Shown: positions 33,164 through 41,880 of the stretch, piece after piece
Layout of the letters: each line of letters opens with the position of its first letter
How positions within the stretch are numbered: position 1 is the first letter of the stretch
Origin: Martinezella hainanensis
Lineage (GTDB): Bacteria; Pseudomonadota; Alphaproteobacteria; Rhizobiales; Rhizobiaceae
Length of the DNA stretch: 64,000 bases
Direction of reading: 5' to 3'
Assembly (NCBI RefSeq): GCF_900094555.1
Contig: NZ_FMAC01000001.1
Span: forward strand, 248,001-312,000
Notes under the pieces: model-generated
Seen by the model: only the letters and a program-made list of their open reading frames with translations
Database searches by the model: none
What the model was told of the DNA's origin: nothing
Translations under genes and position numbers: made by a program

Positions 33164-33631
33164 TCAGCCGATATGCGAAGCGCGACGATCTTCCCGTTCC
33201 GGGATATCAGCATCCGCGCCGCCGGCAACGAACTGCTCCAGCGACATGTTGTCGAGAATCTCGGCAATTGCGTCGCGCACCTCGGTCATGGAGCGCCGAA
33301 CCTGACAGCGCTCCGGATCGGAACAGTCGTCGCAGGCTTCATAGGCCGTGCGGCTGGCGCAGCGAATCGGCGCCAACGGGCCGTCCAGTGTGCGAATGAC
33401 GTGGCCGATGCGGATTTCCGATGCGGGACGCGACAGCGAATAACCGCCGCCCGGACCTTTCTTCGAACGCAACACGCCGGCATTTCGCAATTCGAGCAGG
33501 ATGGTATCGAGAAACTTCTTCGGAATATTGTTGCGTAACGCGATATCGTTGATGAACGCCGTTTCACCCGGACCGAGGCGTGCGAGATCCACCAGCGCCT
33601 TCAATCCGTATTTTCCTTTTTTCGTAAGCAT
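33164..33631 (-). CDS. Rrf2-family transcriptional regulator
   Basis: Protein of 155 residues with the Rrf2 winged helix: MLTKKGKYGLKALVDLARL, LRNNIPKKFLDTILLELRNA and GGGYSLSRPASEIRIGHVIR. The C-terminal part has clustered cysteines (RCAS, EACDDCSDPERC) that could hold a Fe-S cluster, as in IscR or NsrR. It is not RirA, the rhizobial iron regulator, whose N-terminus differs. An A+T-rich inverted repeat 125 bp upstream is a candidate operator. It probably controls the neighbouring SfnB-like and YdhS-like genes. Confidence 0.87.
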   Translation of the reverse strand: MLTKKGKYGLKALVDLARLGPGETAFINDIALRNNIPKKFLDTILLELRNAGVLRSKKGPGGGYSLSRPASEIRIGHVIRTLDGPLAPIRCASRTAYEACDDCSDPERCQVRRSMTEVRDAIAEILDNMSLEQFVAGGADADIPEREDRRASHIG

Positions 33632-33756
33632 CGCCGTCCGCTTTACTGCAAAGTCGATTGTTGAAACCCGGCGCGTCTCGAAAGAGACTCAACGGGCCGG
33701 TCTTGTCAGCATGGACTGCGGAAGTAACCCCGCAAGCCCTTACGAACAAGACAGTA

Positions 33757-33784
33757 ACTCACAAATTGTATAGTTTATATGAGT
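33757..33784. promoter_or_regulatory. A+T-rich inverted repeat, candidate Rrf2 operator
   Basis: ACTCA (33757-33761) and TGAGT (33780-33784) form an inverted repeat within a very A+T-rich 28-bp block, upstream of the Rrf2 gene and downstream of YdhS-like copy 2. Its position suits autoregulation; binding is not shown. Confidence 0.35.
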
Positions 33785-33836
33785 AAATTTAGGCAATTGT
33801 ATCGCCTAAGCAACGAATTTGCGGTTTTTCTTGGAT

Positions 33837-35297
33837 TTAGGCGGCGCTGCTGTCCAAATATGCCTTCCCTTGCCCACGTCTGTAATCGTCGATCGCGCCG
33901 GCCACCTGGTCGGCCACCAAAACGGCGTGCTCGACCACCTCGGGCAACCCCATCAATTCGCCAAAGGTTCCGCGCGCAAGCGGTCCGGAGATAAACAGGG
34001 AAGGAACCACCGTTCCATCGCCGGCAAGCGCCCGCGATCGCATGTCGCAGGAAAATCCCAGCCGTGCGGGATCCATCGCAAGATATCCGGCCCTCGATAG
34101 CTCATCGATCCAGCCCTGCGATTGCAGAATCCCACGGTGCCCTGGTCCGGTGGTGACCACGACCGCATCGAATTGCCTTTCAATAGACAGCTCTGAACGG
34201 CTGAGTTGCAGGGTGCAGTCGACTACGCCATCGGCAACGCCGACAGCCGCGACCGAAGCCGCTAATATTTCCAGCCGGCCGCTTGCAAGCGCCCCTTCGC
34301 TGACGGCCTCCACCTGCGGCGCAACACGAAACCGATGTACATCCCAGAACGGCCTCAGATGCCGGACGAGACGCCGCCGCTCCTCGATCGGCAGCGCATG
34401 CCAGATTTGCCGGCCTTGCGCCCGCACCTGATCGATGACGGCATGCCAGCTGCGACCTTCGCCCTGCGCTTTGCGGATGGCGGCGCGCACGCGGCGCAGG
34501 AGATCGATTGCCGTTTTCGATGGCTGGGCAGCGAAATCGCCAAATGGTTCCTGCTTGATCGCCGCATGGCCGCGCGAACGCAGACCACGTCGGGATATGG
34601 CGGTGACCGGCCCCTTGTGACCTCTGAGCGCGAGCGAGGCAATGACGTCGGCTGAAGTCAGACCATTGCCGACGACCAGAACGCGATCCCCGGCGCGAAT
34701 GGCCACAAGCGCATCCGGTCGCGTCGGATCGGGAACGAAACGCGGGTGATCGGCAAGGGCATCCTGCAGCACTTGTGGCGGCAAAGGAGACGGATGGCTG
34801 GTGGCGATGACAAGAATATCAGCATCCACGCGCTCTCCATCAGCACCGGTGACTGTCCAGCGGCTGCCCGTCCTCTGGATGCGCTCGACGCTTTGTCTGA
34901 CATGGACGAGCCGCCCATTCTCAACGAAAGGATGGATCATGCTATTGATATAATTGCCGAAAACGGAGCGTCGCGGGAAAAAACCACCATTGGCGGCAAC
35001 CGCTGCATCATCATCGGCAAGCGCATCACTCTCCAGCAGCCAGCGCTGAAAATGTTCGATGTCATCGGGCAGCAGGCTCATCTTCGCCGCCGGCACATTG
35101 ATGCGGTGGGCAGGATCTTGCGTATCGTAGGCAAGCCCTGCGCCCAAACGCTCCCTTGGCTCGAATATAAAGAGCTGACCGGCCTGCACCGACTGCTTCT
35201 GTAGCAGATGAAAGGCAACCGCTGTCCCGGAAACACCGCCGCCGACTATGACGATAACAGGCAGATCAGGCGCCTGGTGGTCCGAGCCAATGGTCAA
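33837..35297 (-). CDS. YdhS-like FAD/NAD(P)-binding oxidoreductase, copy 2
   Basis: Protein of 486 residues: PVIVIVGGGVSGTAVAFHLL (FAD site), IFEPRERLGAGLAYDTQDPA, RINVPAAKMSLLPDD, RVLVVGNGLTSADVIASLAL (second dinucleotide site), and SWHAVIDQVRAQGRQIWHAL with RHLRPFWDVHRFRVAP shared with copy 1. I chose the TTG at 35297 because GGAGGGAG lies seven bases upstream; longer ATG starts add unconserved residues. A candidate -35/-10 pair (TTGTCA, 17 bp, TATCTT) lies at 35371-35399 on this strand. Function unknown beyond flavoenzyme. Confidence 0.8.
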   Translation of the reverse strand: MTIGSDHQAPDLPVIVIVGGGVSGTAVAFHLLQKQSVQAGQLFIFEPRERLGAGLAYDTQDPAHRINVPAAKMSLLPDDIEHFQRWLLESDALADDDAAVAANGGFFPRRSVFGNYINSMIHPFVENGRLVHVRQSVERIQRTGSRWTVTGADGERVDADILVIATSHPSPLPPQVLQDALADHPRFVPDPTRPDALVAIRAGDRVLVVGNGLTSADVIASLALRGHKGPVTAISRRGLRSRGHAAIKQEPFGDFAAQPSKTAIDLLRRVRAAIRKAQGEGRSWHAVIDQVRAQGRQIWHALPIEERRRLVRHLRPFWDVHRFRVAPQVEAVSEGALASGRLEILAASVAAVGVADGVVDCTLQLSRSELSIERQFDAVVVTTGPGHRGILQSQGWIDELSRAGYLAMDPARLGFSCDMRSRALAGDGTVVPSLFISGPLARGTFGELMGLPEVVEHAVLVADQVAGAIDDYRRGQGKAYLDSSAA

Positions 35298-35600
35298 CAG
35301 CCAACTCCCTCCAGATCGATCACCACGCGAATTCTGCATCCATCGGGCAACCGCAATTATCATTGAAATAAAGATATACTCTATAAAATTTATTGACAAC
35401 ACGATTGCAGCGCGTGCCCACTCCCTCTGCAACCAACGGCAGTCAATACAATGCTGATATGCCTTTGCAAACAAGTGGTTATTTGTGCCTCGCACAACAT
35501 TGTTTTTGCACCGCAGGATGCAAAAAACTTGGCATACGCCTGCTGGAGGAACATACTGGCGGTTGTCCTGGTTCGTGTTCTCTGTGGGAGGAGAAACATC
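35298..35600. other. 303-bp intergenic region with a candidate leftward promoter
   Basis: It holds a possible promoter for YdhS-like copy 2 (TTGTCA at 35399-35394, TATCTT at 35376-35371 on the minus strand) and the upstream region of the small membrane protein at 35601. A longer frame from 35451 would extend that small protein, but the strong Shine-Dalgarno favours the short form. Confidence 0.4.
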
Positions 35601-35705
35601 ATGGAACTACTTCGTCTGCTCACTGCGTTCGACTATACGTTGGTGCTGATTCTGGCCGCCATCTTTATATTCAGCGTCATGGAAGGCGGACATAGGAAGC
35701 ACTGA
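35601..35705 (+). CDS. 34-residue single-pass membrane protein, unknown
   Basis: Very short protein with an unusually strong ribosome site, GGGAGGAG, eight bases before the ATG. It has a hydrophobic helix (YTLVLILAAIFIFSVM) flanked by MELLRLLTAFD and a charged end EGGHRKH, so it probably spans the inner membrane once with the C-terminus in the cytoplasm. I recognise no family. It stands alone between the divergent YdhS-like gene and the convergent aadA-like gene. Such small membrane proteins often modulate transporters or kinases, but no partner is indicated here. Confidence 0.6.
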   Translation: MELLRLLTAFDYTLVLILAAIFIFSVMEGGHRKH

Positions 35706-35829
35706 TCGCACACGGTCGAAAGCTTTGGCCGTTGCCGTCAGACGGACATGTCTGATGCGCGTTGAAATGCGCAGCGGAACCATCTGGAAAGCCCTCAGAT
35801 CGACATGATCAGGCTCTCGGCGAAGCCGC

Positions 35830-36612
35830 CTATAGCAACGACAGAATTTGCTGACGCAGATAGGCCGCCGCTTGGCGAACCTCCTCCTCTCGGAACCTCC
35901 AATCATCCTGGGTTTCCCCCAGATAGGCATCTCGGGCAAGCTGCACTGCCGTTCGGGTTACTTGTTCGGACAGGCGTGGCATGACCCAATCGGCAGCGAT
36001 GTCCTTGCTGACGAATTCTCCCGTCGCGGCCGTTCTCCACATACGGGCTAGTGTCAGCAGCACATTCCGCTCATCTCCGTGCAGATTGGCAAGCAAGGTT
36101 GGCAGCGCATCCCGTATAGCGCGCCCTGTATCTTCCATTGGAATTTCAGCGAGAAGATTGCCAGGAGCCGGGCCGAACAGCGTTAGAGCCTGCTGTCGCG
36201 CCTGAGCCAGGACGAGCGTGATGTCCGGATCGCAAAGAGGCTCAGGGAACCCGCCGGCCTCGAAACTGTCGCGCAACCATTCACCATAGATGAACTCACC
36301 ACACGCCGGAAAAGCCGGTGCTGCAAGATGATCCTTCAGAAACACCATGAGTTCGATGCAGCGCGGAGCACCGGGCCGGACGGGGTAACGACCCGAAACC
36401 CCCAGCAGACGAGCAAGCAGGCGTTTGCGCATGGAATCGGTCATCGGGAGATCGATGATTACCAAAACATCCACATCGCTTTGCGGCCGCAGTCCGCCCG
36501 CGACCGCCGATCCGTGCAGATAGACGGCCTGGAGATGGTCACCGAAAACATCCTTGGCAATTGCCAGAGCCACCCGGGCTTCCGGCGGAATTTCTGGTGT
36601 TGCAGTCTGCAT
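35830..36612 (-). CDS. AadA-like aminoglycoside nucleotidyltransferase
   Basis: Protein of 260 residues. The N-terminal nucleotidyltransferase signature is LHGSAVAGGLRPQSDVDVLV (GS, then D-x-D). MTDSMRKRLLARLLGVSGRY, CIELMVFL, GPAPGNLLAEIP and LTLARMWRTAATGEFVSKD with MPRLSEQ follow, all typical of ANT(3'')(9) adenylyltransferases with the DUF4111 C-terminal region. It would modify streptomycin or spectinomycin. The start at 36612 has GGAG five bases upstream; ATG 36639 is possible. No integron, attC site or transposase is nearby and codon use matches the region, so this looks like a resident chromosomal homologue rather than an acquired cassette. Confidence 0.82.
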   Translation of the reverse strand: MQTATPEIPPEARVALAIAKDVFGDHLQAVYLHGSAVAGGLRPQSDVDVLVIIDLPMTDSMRKRLLARLLGVSGRYPVRPGAPRCIELMVFLKDHLAAPAFPACGEFIYGEWLRDSFEAGGFPEPLCDPDITLVLAQARQQALTLFGPAPGNLLAEIPMEDTGRAIRDALPTLLANLHGDERNVLLTLARMWRTAATGEFVSKDIAADWVMPRLSEQVTRTAVQLARDAYLGETQDDWRFREEEVRQAAAYLRQQILSLL

Positions 36613-36936
36613 GCAATCTCCGAACGTGATCATTCCCATATGATGATCGAAGAGCCGTTTTTGCAGACCAACGCAAGCTCTTCATCTTTATAGCCGTCAA
36701 ATCAGAAAGTATGGATCTCGCAAGATCCTAAATAGGAGCCGGATCGAAGTCTTTTGATTTGAGAACGAAACCGCGTAATTACACTTGCAAAAATCAAAGC
36801 CAACATTGCAGCACAGGATTGTATAATCCGACACATCTATTTATGGGTCCGTGAAAAATATTCCACAAGCTTCGCGCAAACAATTCCTAGGATATTTCCC
36901 GACATCGACAAGACATGAAGCAAAGGGGATATACTT
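36613..36936. other. 324-bp A+T-rich divergent intergenic region
   Basis: It lies between the aadA-like gene (leftward) and a small-protein gene (rightward) and is clearly more A+T-rich than its surroundings (36710-36900). Promoters for both should be here. I see no RNA gene or long repeat. A gradual A+T rise is common before strongly or stress-expressed genes. Confidence 0.4.
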
Positions 36937-37059
36937 ATGAGTTACGACTGGGATGGTACAAAGACACGCCGGATGAGAAGGCTGAAATATGGGCTTTCCC
37001 TATTTCTCTTCACAATGTCGATAACCGCACCGACTGCGTTTCTGCTGCACCTGCGCTGA
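36937..37059 (+). CDS. 40-residue basic membrane protein, unknown
   Basis: Short protein MSYDWDGTKTRRMRRLKYGL followed by a hydrophobic helix SLFLFTMSITAPTAFLL and a final HLR. AAGGGG lies nine bases upstream. Basic residues before the helix suggest the N-terminus stays in the cytoplasm. I believe similar short proteins occur in other rhizobia, but I cannot name a family. It precedes the DUF883-like gene by 159 bp on the same strand, so the two may share a promoter. Confidence 0.5.
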   Translation: MSYDWDGTKTRRMRRLKYGLSLFLFTMSITAPTAFLLHLR

Positions 37060-37218
37060 TCCAGTGCGGCTTTCCGCTTGTCGGACGTACTCCGATCGGC
37101 AGCGGAATTTTATCTCGAAGCAATGGTTGCAACATCCAGAGCCAATCCACCGCGACGGGGAACCAAAGCAAGCCTCCGTTCGTTCCTAATGGCACTTTCC
37201 GCTATCAAGGAGAACATC

Positions 37219-37515
37219 ATGGCAGACGTCTCGCTGGACAAGGATATCAATGCTCAGATCAACGAGCTCCGCAGCCAGATCGATAAGCTCTCTACCGAAC
37301 TGGCGAGACGGATCGACAGTGCTTCGGATCGTGCCGACGAGGCTCTTTCTTCGGCAAGAGGAAAAGTTGCAAGCATCGCGGATCATGCTCGCTCCGAGGG
37401 CCGGAACGTGGTGCAGGCCGCCCGGGAAAATCCAACGGCCACGAGCTCCGTCCTGATCGTGACGGCGCTTCTCGGCCTCTTTACTGGCCTTCTTCTGGGT
37501 AGACTTTCCGACTGA
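37219..37515 (+). CDS. DUF883/ElaB-like membrane-anchored protein
   Basis: Protein of 98 residues. The first 65 residues form a charged helix with coiled-coil character (INELRSQIDKLSTELARRID, then DEALSSARGKVASIADHA). AARENPTATSSVLIVTALLG and a C-terminal membrane anchor ending GLLLGRLSD follow. That is the DUF883 (ElaB/YqjD) layout: a tail-anchored inner-membrane protein that in E. coli binds ribosomes in stationary phase. AAGGAG is six bases before ATG 37219. An open frame back to 37078 is not supported by a ribosome site. Confidence 0.75.
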   Translation: MADVSLDKDINAQINELRSQIDKLSTELARRIDSASDRADEALSSARGKVASIADHARSEGRNVVQAARENPTATSSVLIVTALLGLFTGLLLGRLSD

Positions 37516-37767
37516 TGCGACACCTCTCAGATGAAAACGTGACCAGCCGTTGATCAAGCCTGCGGCCGATTGCGGGCGAGCGGTTATACAAGCGACGGTG
37601 TTTGCCGGATTGAAGCGTCGATCATTTGCAACCAGCTTATAAATTTGCTGTCCGCGGCGGAAGCAAAATGCGGAAAATGAATTGGAAACCGTTTCCAATT
37701 TCCCGGAAATCGCGCAGCCGAAAACCCTTGAGGCGCTGCAAACTATTCAACGATTTCAAGAGGTTTT

Positions 37768-37843
<76 letters not shown>

Positions 37844-37967
37844 GTACCGCTTGCTGGCGGCGTGACCGGGCATATAAATAGGATCGGTTTGATTGTCCAG
37901 CGGCCAGACGAATTTTCTTTGTCTTTTTGTCAAAAAAATTTCAGAGGCGGCGGAAAACTCAATAAAA

Positions 37968-38897
37968 TCAAAGCTCAAGAATTCCTGACGCAACACGCAC
38001 CGCCTGGCCGCCGATACGAGCATTGGCGATCAGTCCGCCATCGATGTCGAGGTGAAGATGAATCAGCGACGGCCGCCCCATCTCTATGCCCTGCTCTATG
38101 ATAACAGGATGATGCCCATCCGGCAGCGCGTCGAACTGATTGATGGCACCGGATAGCGCCGCCACTGCAGCACCTGTCGCCGGGTCTTCGACGATACCCA
38201 TTCCCACGGGGAACATGCGCGCATGGAATTTGGCGACGTGATTGACGCCGCCGCGACAATAAATGAAAGCTGAGGCAAGCGCGCCATCGACGAAGGGCAC
38301 CGTCTTTTCCCAGAGCTGCAGATCGAATTCCAGCCGTTCCGCCGCGCCGACATCATGCACGGGCACCAGAAGGAACGGCACGCCGGCACTCCAGATCGAG
38401 GGAACATGGTTTTCGAAGCCGATCTCGGTGATTTTCAGGCTGAGCGCGTTGGCGATATCGGCTCTGTCGAGCGGCAGAAGGATCTCCTGCGACTTCTTCG
38501 GCAGATCGAACTCGGCAAAGCTTGCCCTGTTCTGCCGCAACTTGATGGCGCAGCGCACCGGCCCGACGCGCTCGTCGAGAACGGAGACGAGATCAAGGTC
38601 TCCGCCATGATTGGCATGGGCCTTCTCCGCCAAGGCGATCGCTGTGCCGACGGTCGGATGTCCGGCAAAAGGCAGTTCGCGGCCTGGCGTGAATATTCGC
38701 AGGCTTGCCGTATGGGCGGGATTTTGCGGCGGCAGCACGAATACGGTCTCGGAAAGGTTCATCTCCCTGGCGATCGCCTGCATCGCCGCGTCGCTCAACC
38801 CCTCGGCATCGAAGATGACCGCGAGTGGATTGCCCGCCAGTTTGCTGTCGGTGAACACATCATAGACACTGTAGCTGCGCGCCAATCCGGCCTCCAT
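37968..38897 (-). CDS. PhzF-family epimerase/isomerase
   Basis: Protein of 309 residues with PhzF-fold signatures: YSVYDVFTDSKLAGNPLAVI, AREMNLSETVFVLPP (catalytic Glu), RIFTPGRELPFAGHPTVGTA and, in the second half, FPVGMGIVEDPATGAAVAAL. The family includes phenazine isomerases and many enzymes of unknown substrate; no other phenazine genes are present, so a general isomerase is more likely. It is the last gene of a long leftward run and ends 125 bp before the tRNA. Confidence 0.85.
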   Translation of the reverse strand: MEAGLARSYSVYDVFTDSKLAGNPLAVIFDAEGLSDAAMQAIAREMNLSETVFVLPPQNPAHTASLRIFTPGRELPFAGHPTVGTAIALAEKAHANHGGDLDLVSVLDERVGPVRCAIKLRQNRASFAEFDLPKKSQEILLPLDRADIANALSLKITEIGFENHVPSIWSAGVPFLLVPVHDVGAAERLEFDLQLWEKTVPFVDGALASAFIYCRGGVNHVAKFHARMFPVGMGIVEDPATGAAVAALSGAINQFDALPDGHHPVIIEQGIEMGRPSLIHLHLDIDGGLIANARIGGQAVRVASGILEL

Positions 38898-38953
38898 CCA
38901 TGCTTCCAGACTTGATTATTCATAACGGCAAGCGACCCCAGCGCAAGCCTAAG

Positions 38954-39691
38954 CTATCTGCCGCCACCGAAGAACCAGGAGAGGATCGGCAGCATCGCGA
39001 CATTGTAGCGCTGCGCCGCAGGATCAGCCGAGCGAATTGCGACCACACCGTCGACTTCATCCTCTTCGGAAATCAGCACATGCGCCTCGATTCGCCGCAA
39101 CATATCCTCGGCCGTCCAGGGGAAGCGGAAAACACGGAAGAGCGTGACCGAACGACTTATATGGGCAGCGTAGTATTGAGGATCTGCGGTCGCATCATTC
39201 AGATCCAGACCGGTTTCCTCCAGCACTTCCCGCCGCATGTTGCCAGCTATATCGGCATGCCCGTCGACGATATCGTTCTCATCCAGCGATCCGGCGGCGC
39301 AATAGACCTGTCCGGGATTGGCCGTGTGTGGCGCCATGCGGATCGCGATGATCGCACCATCGGACGACACCACGACCGCAAGGCCGAAAAGGTGAAAGCC
39401 ACCCGGCTGCCTCTGCCTGCGCCACCAGAGAAACGTCGAGAAAGACGTCACATACGATTCCCCCGTCACAACGCCATCGACAATCGACAGTCGATGCTGA
39501 AAGACCATGCGGCCGTCGTAAAGGGCGGGATTGGCGTCGATTTCCCGCGCCCAGTTCTCCTGAGCGGCCTCTCGTTCCCGCAGATGGAAGGGATGCTCCC
39601 CGGGGAGCACGGCAAGATCGATGCTGGAAACGGGAAACACGGTACCTTCCGGCGGCCAGCCGGCCATGTCGTTCTGTTCTGAGATGCTCAT
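38954..39691 (-). CDS. Nudix hydrolase family protein
   Basis: Protein of 245 residues from ATG 39691. The Nudix box is recognisable but slightly expanded: AAGSLDENDIVDGHADIAGN with MRREVLEETGLDL, which keeps the REVLEETG core for metal binding. The first 100 residues resemble regions of Nudix proteins acting on diphosphate compounds, with FWWRRQRQPGGFHLFGLAV. Its start codon overlaps the stop of the frameshifted endo/exonuclease gene by 2 bases (39689-39690), so the two were translationally coupled. Substrate unknown. Confidence 0.75.
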   Translation of the reverse strand: MSISEQNDMAGWPPEGTVFPVSSIDLAVLPGEHPFHLREREAAQENWAREIDANPALYDGRMVFQHRLSIVDGVVTGESYVTSFSTFLWWRRQRQPGGFHLFGLAVVVSSDGAIIAIRMAPHTANPGQVYCAAGSLDENDIVDGHADIAGNMRREVLEETGLDLNDATADPQYYAAHISRSVTLFRVFRFPWTAEDMLRRIEAHVLISEEDEVDGVVAIRSADPAAQRYNVAMLPILSWFFGGGR

Positions 39692-40759
39692 ATCAAATCC
39701 AATGTCATGACGACGGGGCAATGGTCCGAGGCCTTTGGCCTGTCCCAGCCGACGCGCGGATAGCGCTCCACCTCCTGCCCCGGTGGGAATATGGTTCGAA
39801 AAGGCTGGCCCGATCGGACGATATCGGGAGAGCGCTTCGCATTGGCGCGCGCCAGAGCCGGAGAGAGCCAGATATAGTCGAGCTGGCAAAGCCGTTGCTC
39901 CTGTGGCCCGCGCGCATGGTAGAGCGTCCAGCGGTCAAGCTCGTCTCGCCGCCGCACGACATTTTCGGCAAAGCCGTCATGGCTGAAGGCATCGAGCGCA
40001 CTGCCCTTCTCCTCGCTCCGCGGCTCGAAGCGATAGCCGGTGCGGCGCGTGCCGATGACATCGATCCATTCCTGGTAGTCGTTCATGTCGCCGCAAATCG
40101 CGAAATTCTTCGACGCCGTATGACCTGCGCCAAACCGATCTTCGATGATGCGACGAACGGCCAGCGTCTCGGCGCGGCGGCCCCATCGATTTCAGATGGA
40201 TGACATAGAGCGAAAACGGCACGCCGCCGATGTGAAGATGCAGTTCCAGGCAATCGCGCTTGAAGATCTTGTCTTCCACATGGTGGCCGAGTTCCGCCAG
40301 CTCGTCGTTGAAGAGCCCGAAATCGCTATAGGTCACCATGGCGTGACTCTTGATGTCGTTGAGCACGATCGGCTGGCCGTCACGCGTCTCCTCGCGCATC
40401 ATCACGGCAACATCGATACCGCGGCTGTCATTGCCCTCGATCAGATATTTCTGCCGATAGCCATTGCCGACCATGCGGTAGAGATAGCCATATTCGAAGG
40501 CCTGGAGCGCCGCCATGTTGTCCACTTCCTGCAGGCAGATGATGTCGGCATCGGCGTCTGCGATCGCGAGCGCGGTCATCTGCCTGGTGTCGTCGGTCGC
40601 GGCGACCACCCGCGCCGCCTCCAGCTGCTGATAGACTTCCTCGTTACGGACATCGAAGAGCTGCAGCACGCGATCCTGGCGCAGCTGGTTGCGAAAACCG
40701 GTGTAATCGAAACGGGTCAGAAGGTTTTCGACATTGAAGGTAGCGAGGCGCAGGGACAT
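39688..40759 (-). pseudogene. endonuclease/exonuclease/phosphatase family gene with a frameshift
   Basis: Two overlapping frames make up one gene. From ATG 40759 the first reads MSLRLATFNVENLLTRFDYT, DADIICLQEVDN and YVIHLKSMG, the N-terminal half of an endonuclease/exonuclease/phosphatase. Past about 40175-40192 that frame loses sense, while the frame shifted by one resumes with RRAETLAVRRIIEDRFG, FAICGDMNDYQEW and finally ASDHCPVVMTLDL, the expected catalytic end. The junction also seems to lack residues normally found after HLKSMG, so a small deletion is more likely than one base error. Either a pseudogene or a sequencing error. Confidence 0.75.
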
Positions 40760-40807
40760 GAAGCATTCCAGTTTATCAAGAATATGAGCCGGCTCACCAA
40801 GCCGGCA

Positions 40808-41803
40808 TCAGCCGGCTTTGGCTGTTACGGTCGATTTGAACTTGCCCATCAGATAAGGGCCGGAGAGAACCGGAGCGTATTTCGGCTCCTCGCCTTCCTT
40901 CAGGCATGACGGCAGGCAGGCGATCTCGGCAAACCAGTTCGGCTGATGAAAGAAGGCTAGGGATTGTCGGCGCTGCATGCCCCCCTCCTCCTGCGGCGGA
41001 TTGACGACGCGATGGACGGTCGAAACCCAGCGATCATTGGTCCACAGCGCCATGAGGTCGCCGATATTGATGACGAAAGCACCCTCCACCGGCGGCACCG
41101 GCGTCCAGTTGCCGTCAGGCGCAATGATCTCGAGCCCCTTGGAGCCAGGCTGCGGCAGAAGGATCGTCAGGCTGCCGTAATCGGTATGCGCGCCGGCGCG
41201 AAGCTGGCCCGGCTGCGGCGGCACATGCTGCTCGGGATAGTTCAATGCGCGCAGTGCGCTGATCGGTGCATCGACATAGGAATCGAAGAAATGTTCGTCG
41301 AGACCAAGCGCCGTTGCGAATACGCGCATGATACGCGCCGCCAGATCCTCCATCGCCCCGTAATAGGCCTTCCATGCCCCCGCAAACCCTTCTGGTCCCT
41401 CCGGCCAGATGGTTGCGGCATAGCAAAAGCCGAGTGCTTCCGGGTCGGTCATGCCAGCCGGAACGGAAAGCGGACCGCCATTGAAGCTCTCTTTCAGATC
41501 TGGCGGCGTATCGACATTGCGCGATTTCGCAAGCGCCTCAGTCCCAGGCCCTAGATAGCCGTAAGGGTAACCGGGATAGAGCGTCTTGGCGCGCTGCTTC
41601 ACCTCGGGCGGCAGATCGAAAAAAGTCTGCGTCTTCTTCCAGACCTCGGCGATCACGGCATCGGCGATGCCGTGGTTGGCAATCGCCAGGAAGCCGGTCG
41701 AGCGGCATATCCGATCCACCTCCGCGCCGAGCCGCTTTTTCTCGTCATCACCGGCCACCTCGAAAGCGCCGAGATCGAAAATCGGAAAGCTATGATCGGA
41801 CAT
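40808..41803 (-). CDS. isopenicillin N synthase-like 2-oxoglutarate/Fe(II) oxygenase
   Basis: Protein of 331 residues. The N-terminal DIOX_N region is PIFDLGAFEVAGDDEKKRLG, GFLAIANHGI and FFDLPPEVKQRA. The oxygenase core has the iron ligands in GAHTDYGSLTILLPQ (His and Asp) and STVHRVVNPP (His), and RQSLAFFHQPN with the Arg for the co-substrate carboxylate. It likely hydroxylates a small molecule. It is encoded 77 bp after the ABC transporter ATPase on the same strand, so it may act on the imported compound; that is inference. Confidence 0.87.
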   Translation of the reverse strand: MSDHSFPIFDLGAFEVAGDDEKKRLGAEVDRICRSTGFLAIANHGIADAVIAEVWKKTQTFFDLPPEVKQRAKTLYPGYPYGYLGPGTEALAKSRNVDTPPDLKESFNGGPLSVPAGMTDPEALGFCYAATIWPEGPEGFAGAWKAYYGAMEDLAARIMRVFATALGLDEHFFDSYVDAPISALRALNYPEQHVPPQPGQLRAGAHTDYGSLTILLPQPGSKGLEIIAPDGNWTPVPPVEGAFVINIGDLMALWTNDRWVSTVHRVVNPPQEEGGMQRRQSLAFFHQPNWFAEIACLPSCLKEGEEPKYAPVLSGPYLMGKFKSTVTAKAG

Positions 41804-41880
41804 GAGCGACTCCCATTCGTGACGTCGAGCAAATCAAGCATAGGAGACGACGGGGAACAACCATCTTGTCCCCAGCCCGA

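Noticed and set aside
36613..36936. Integron or attC site next to the aadA-like gene
   Set aside because: No attC-type inverted repeat, integrase or cassette neighbours found.
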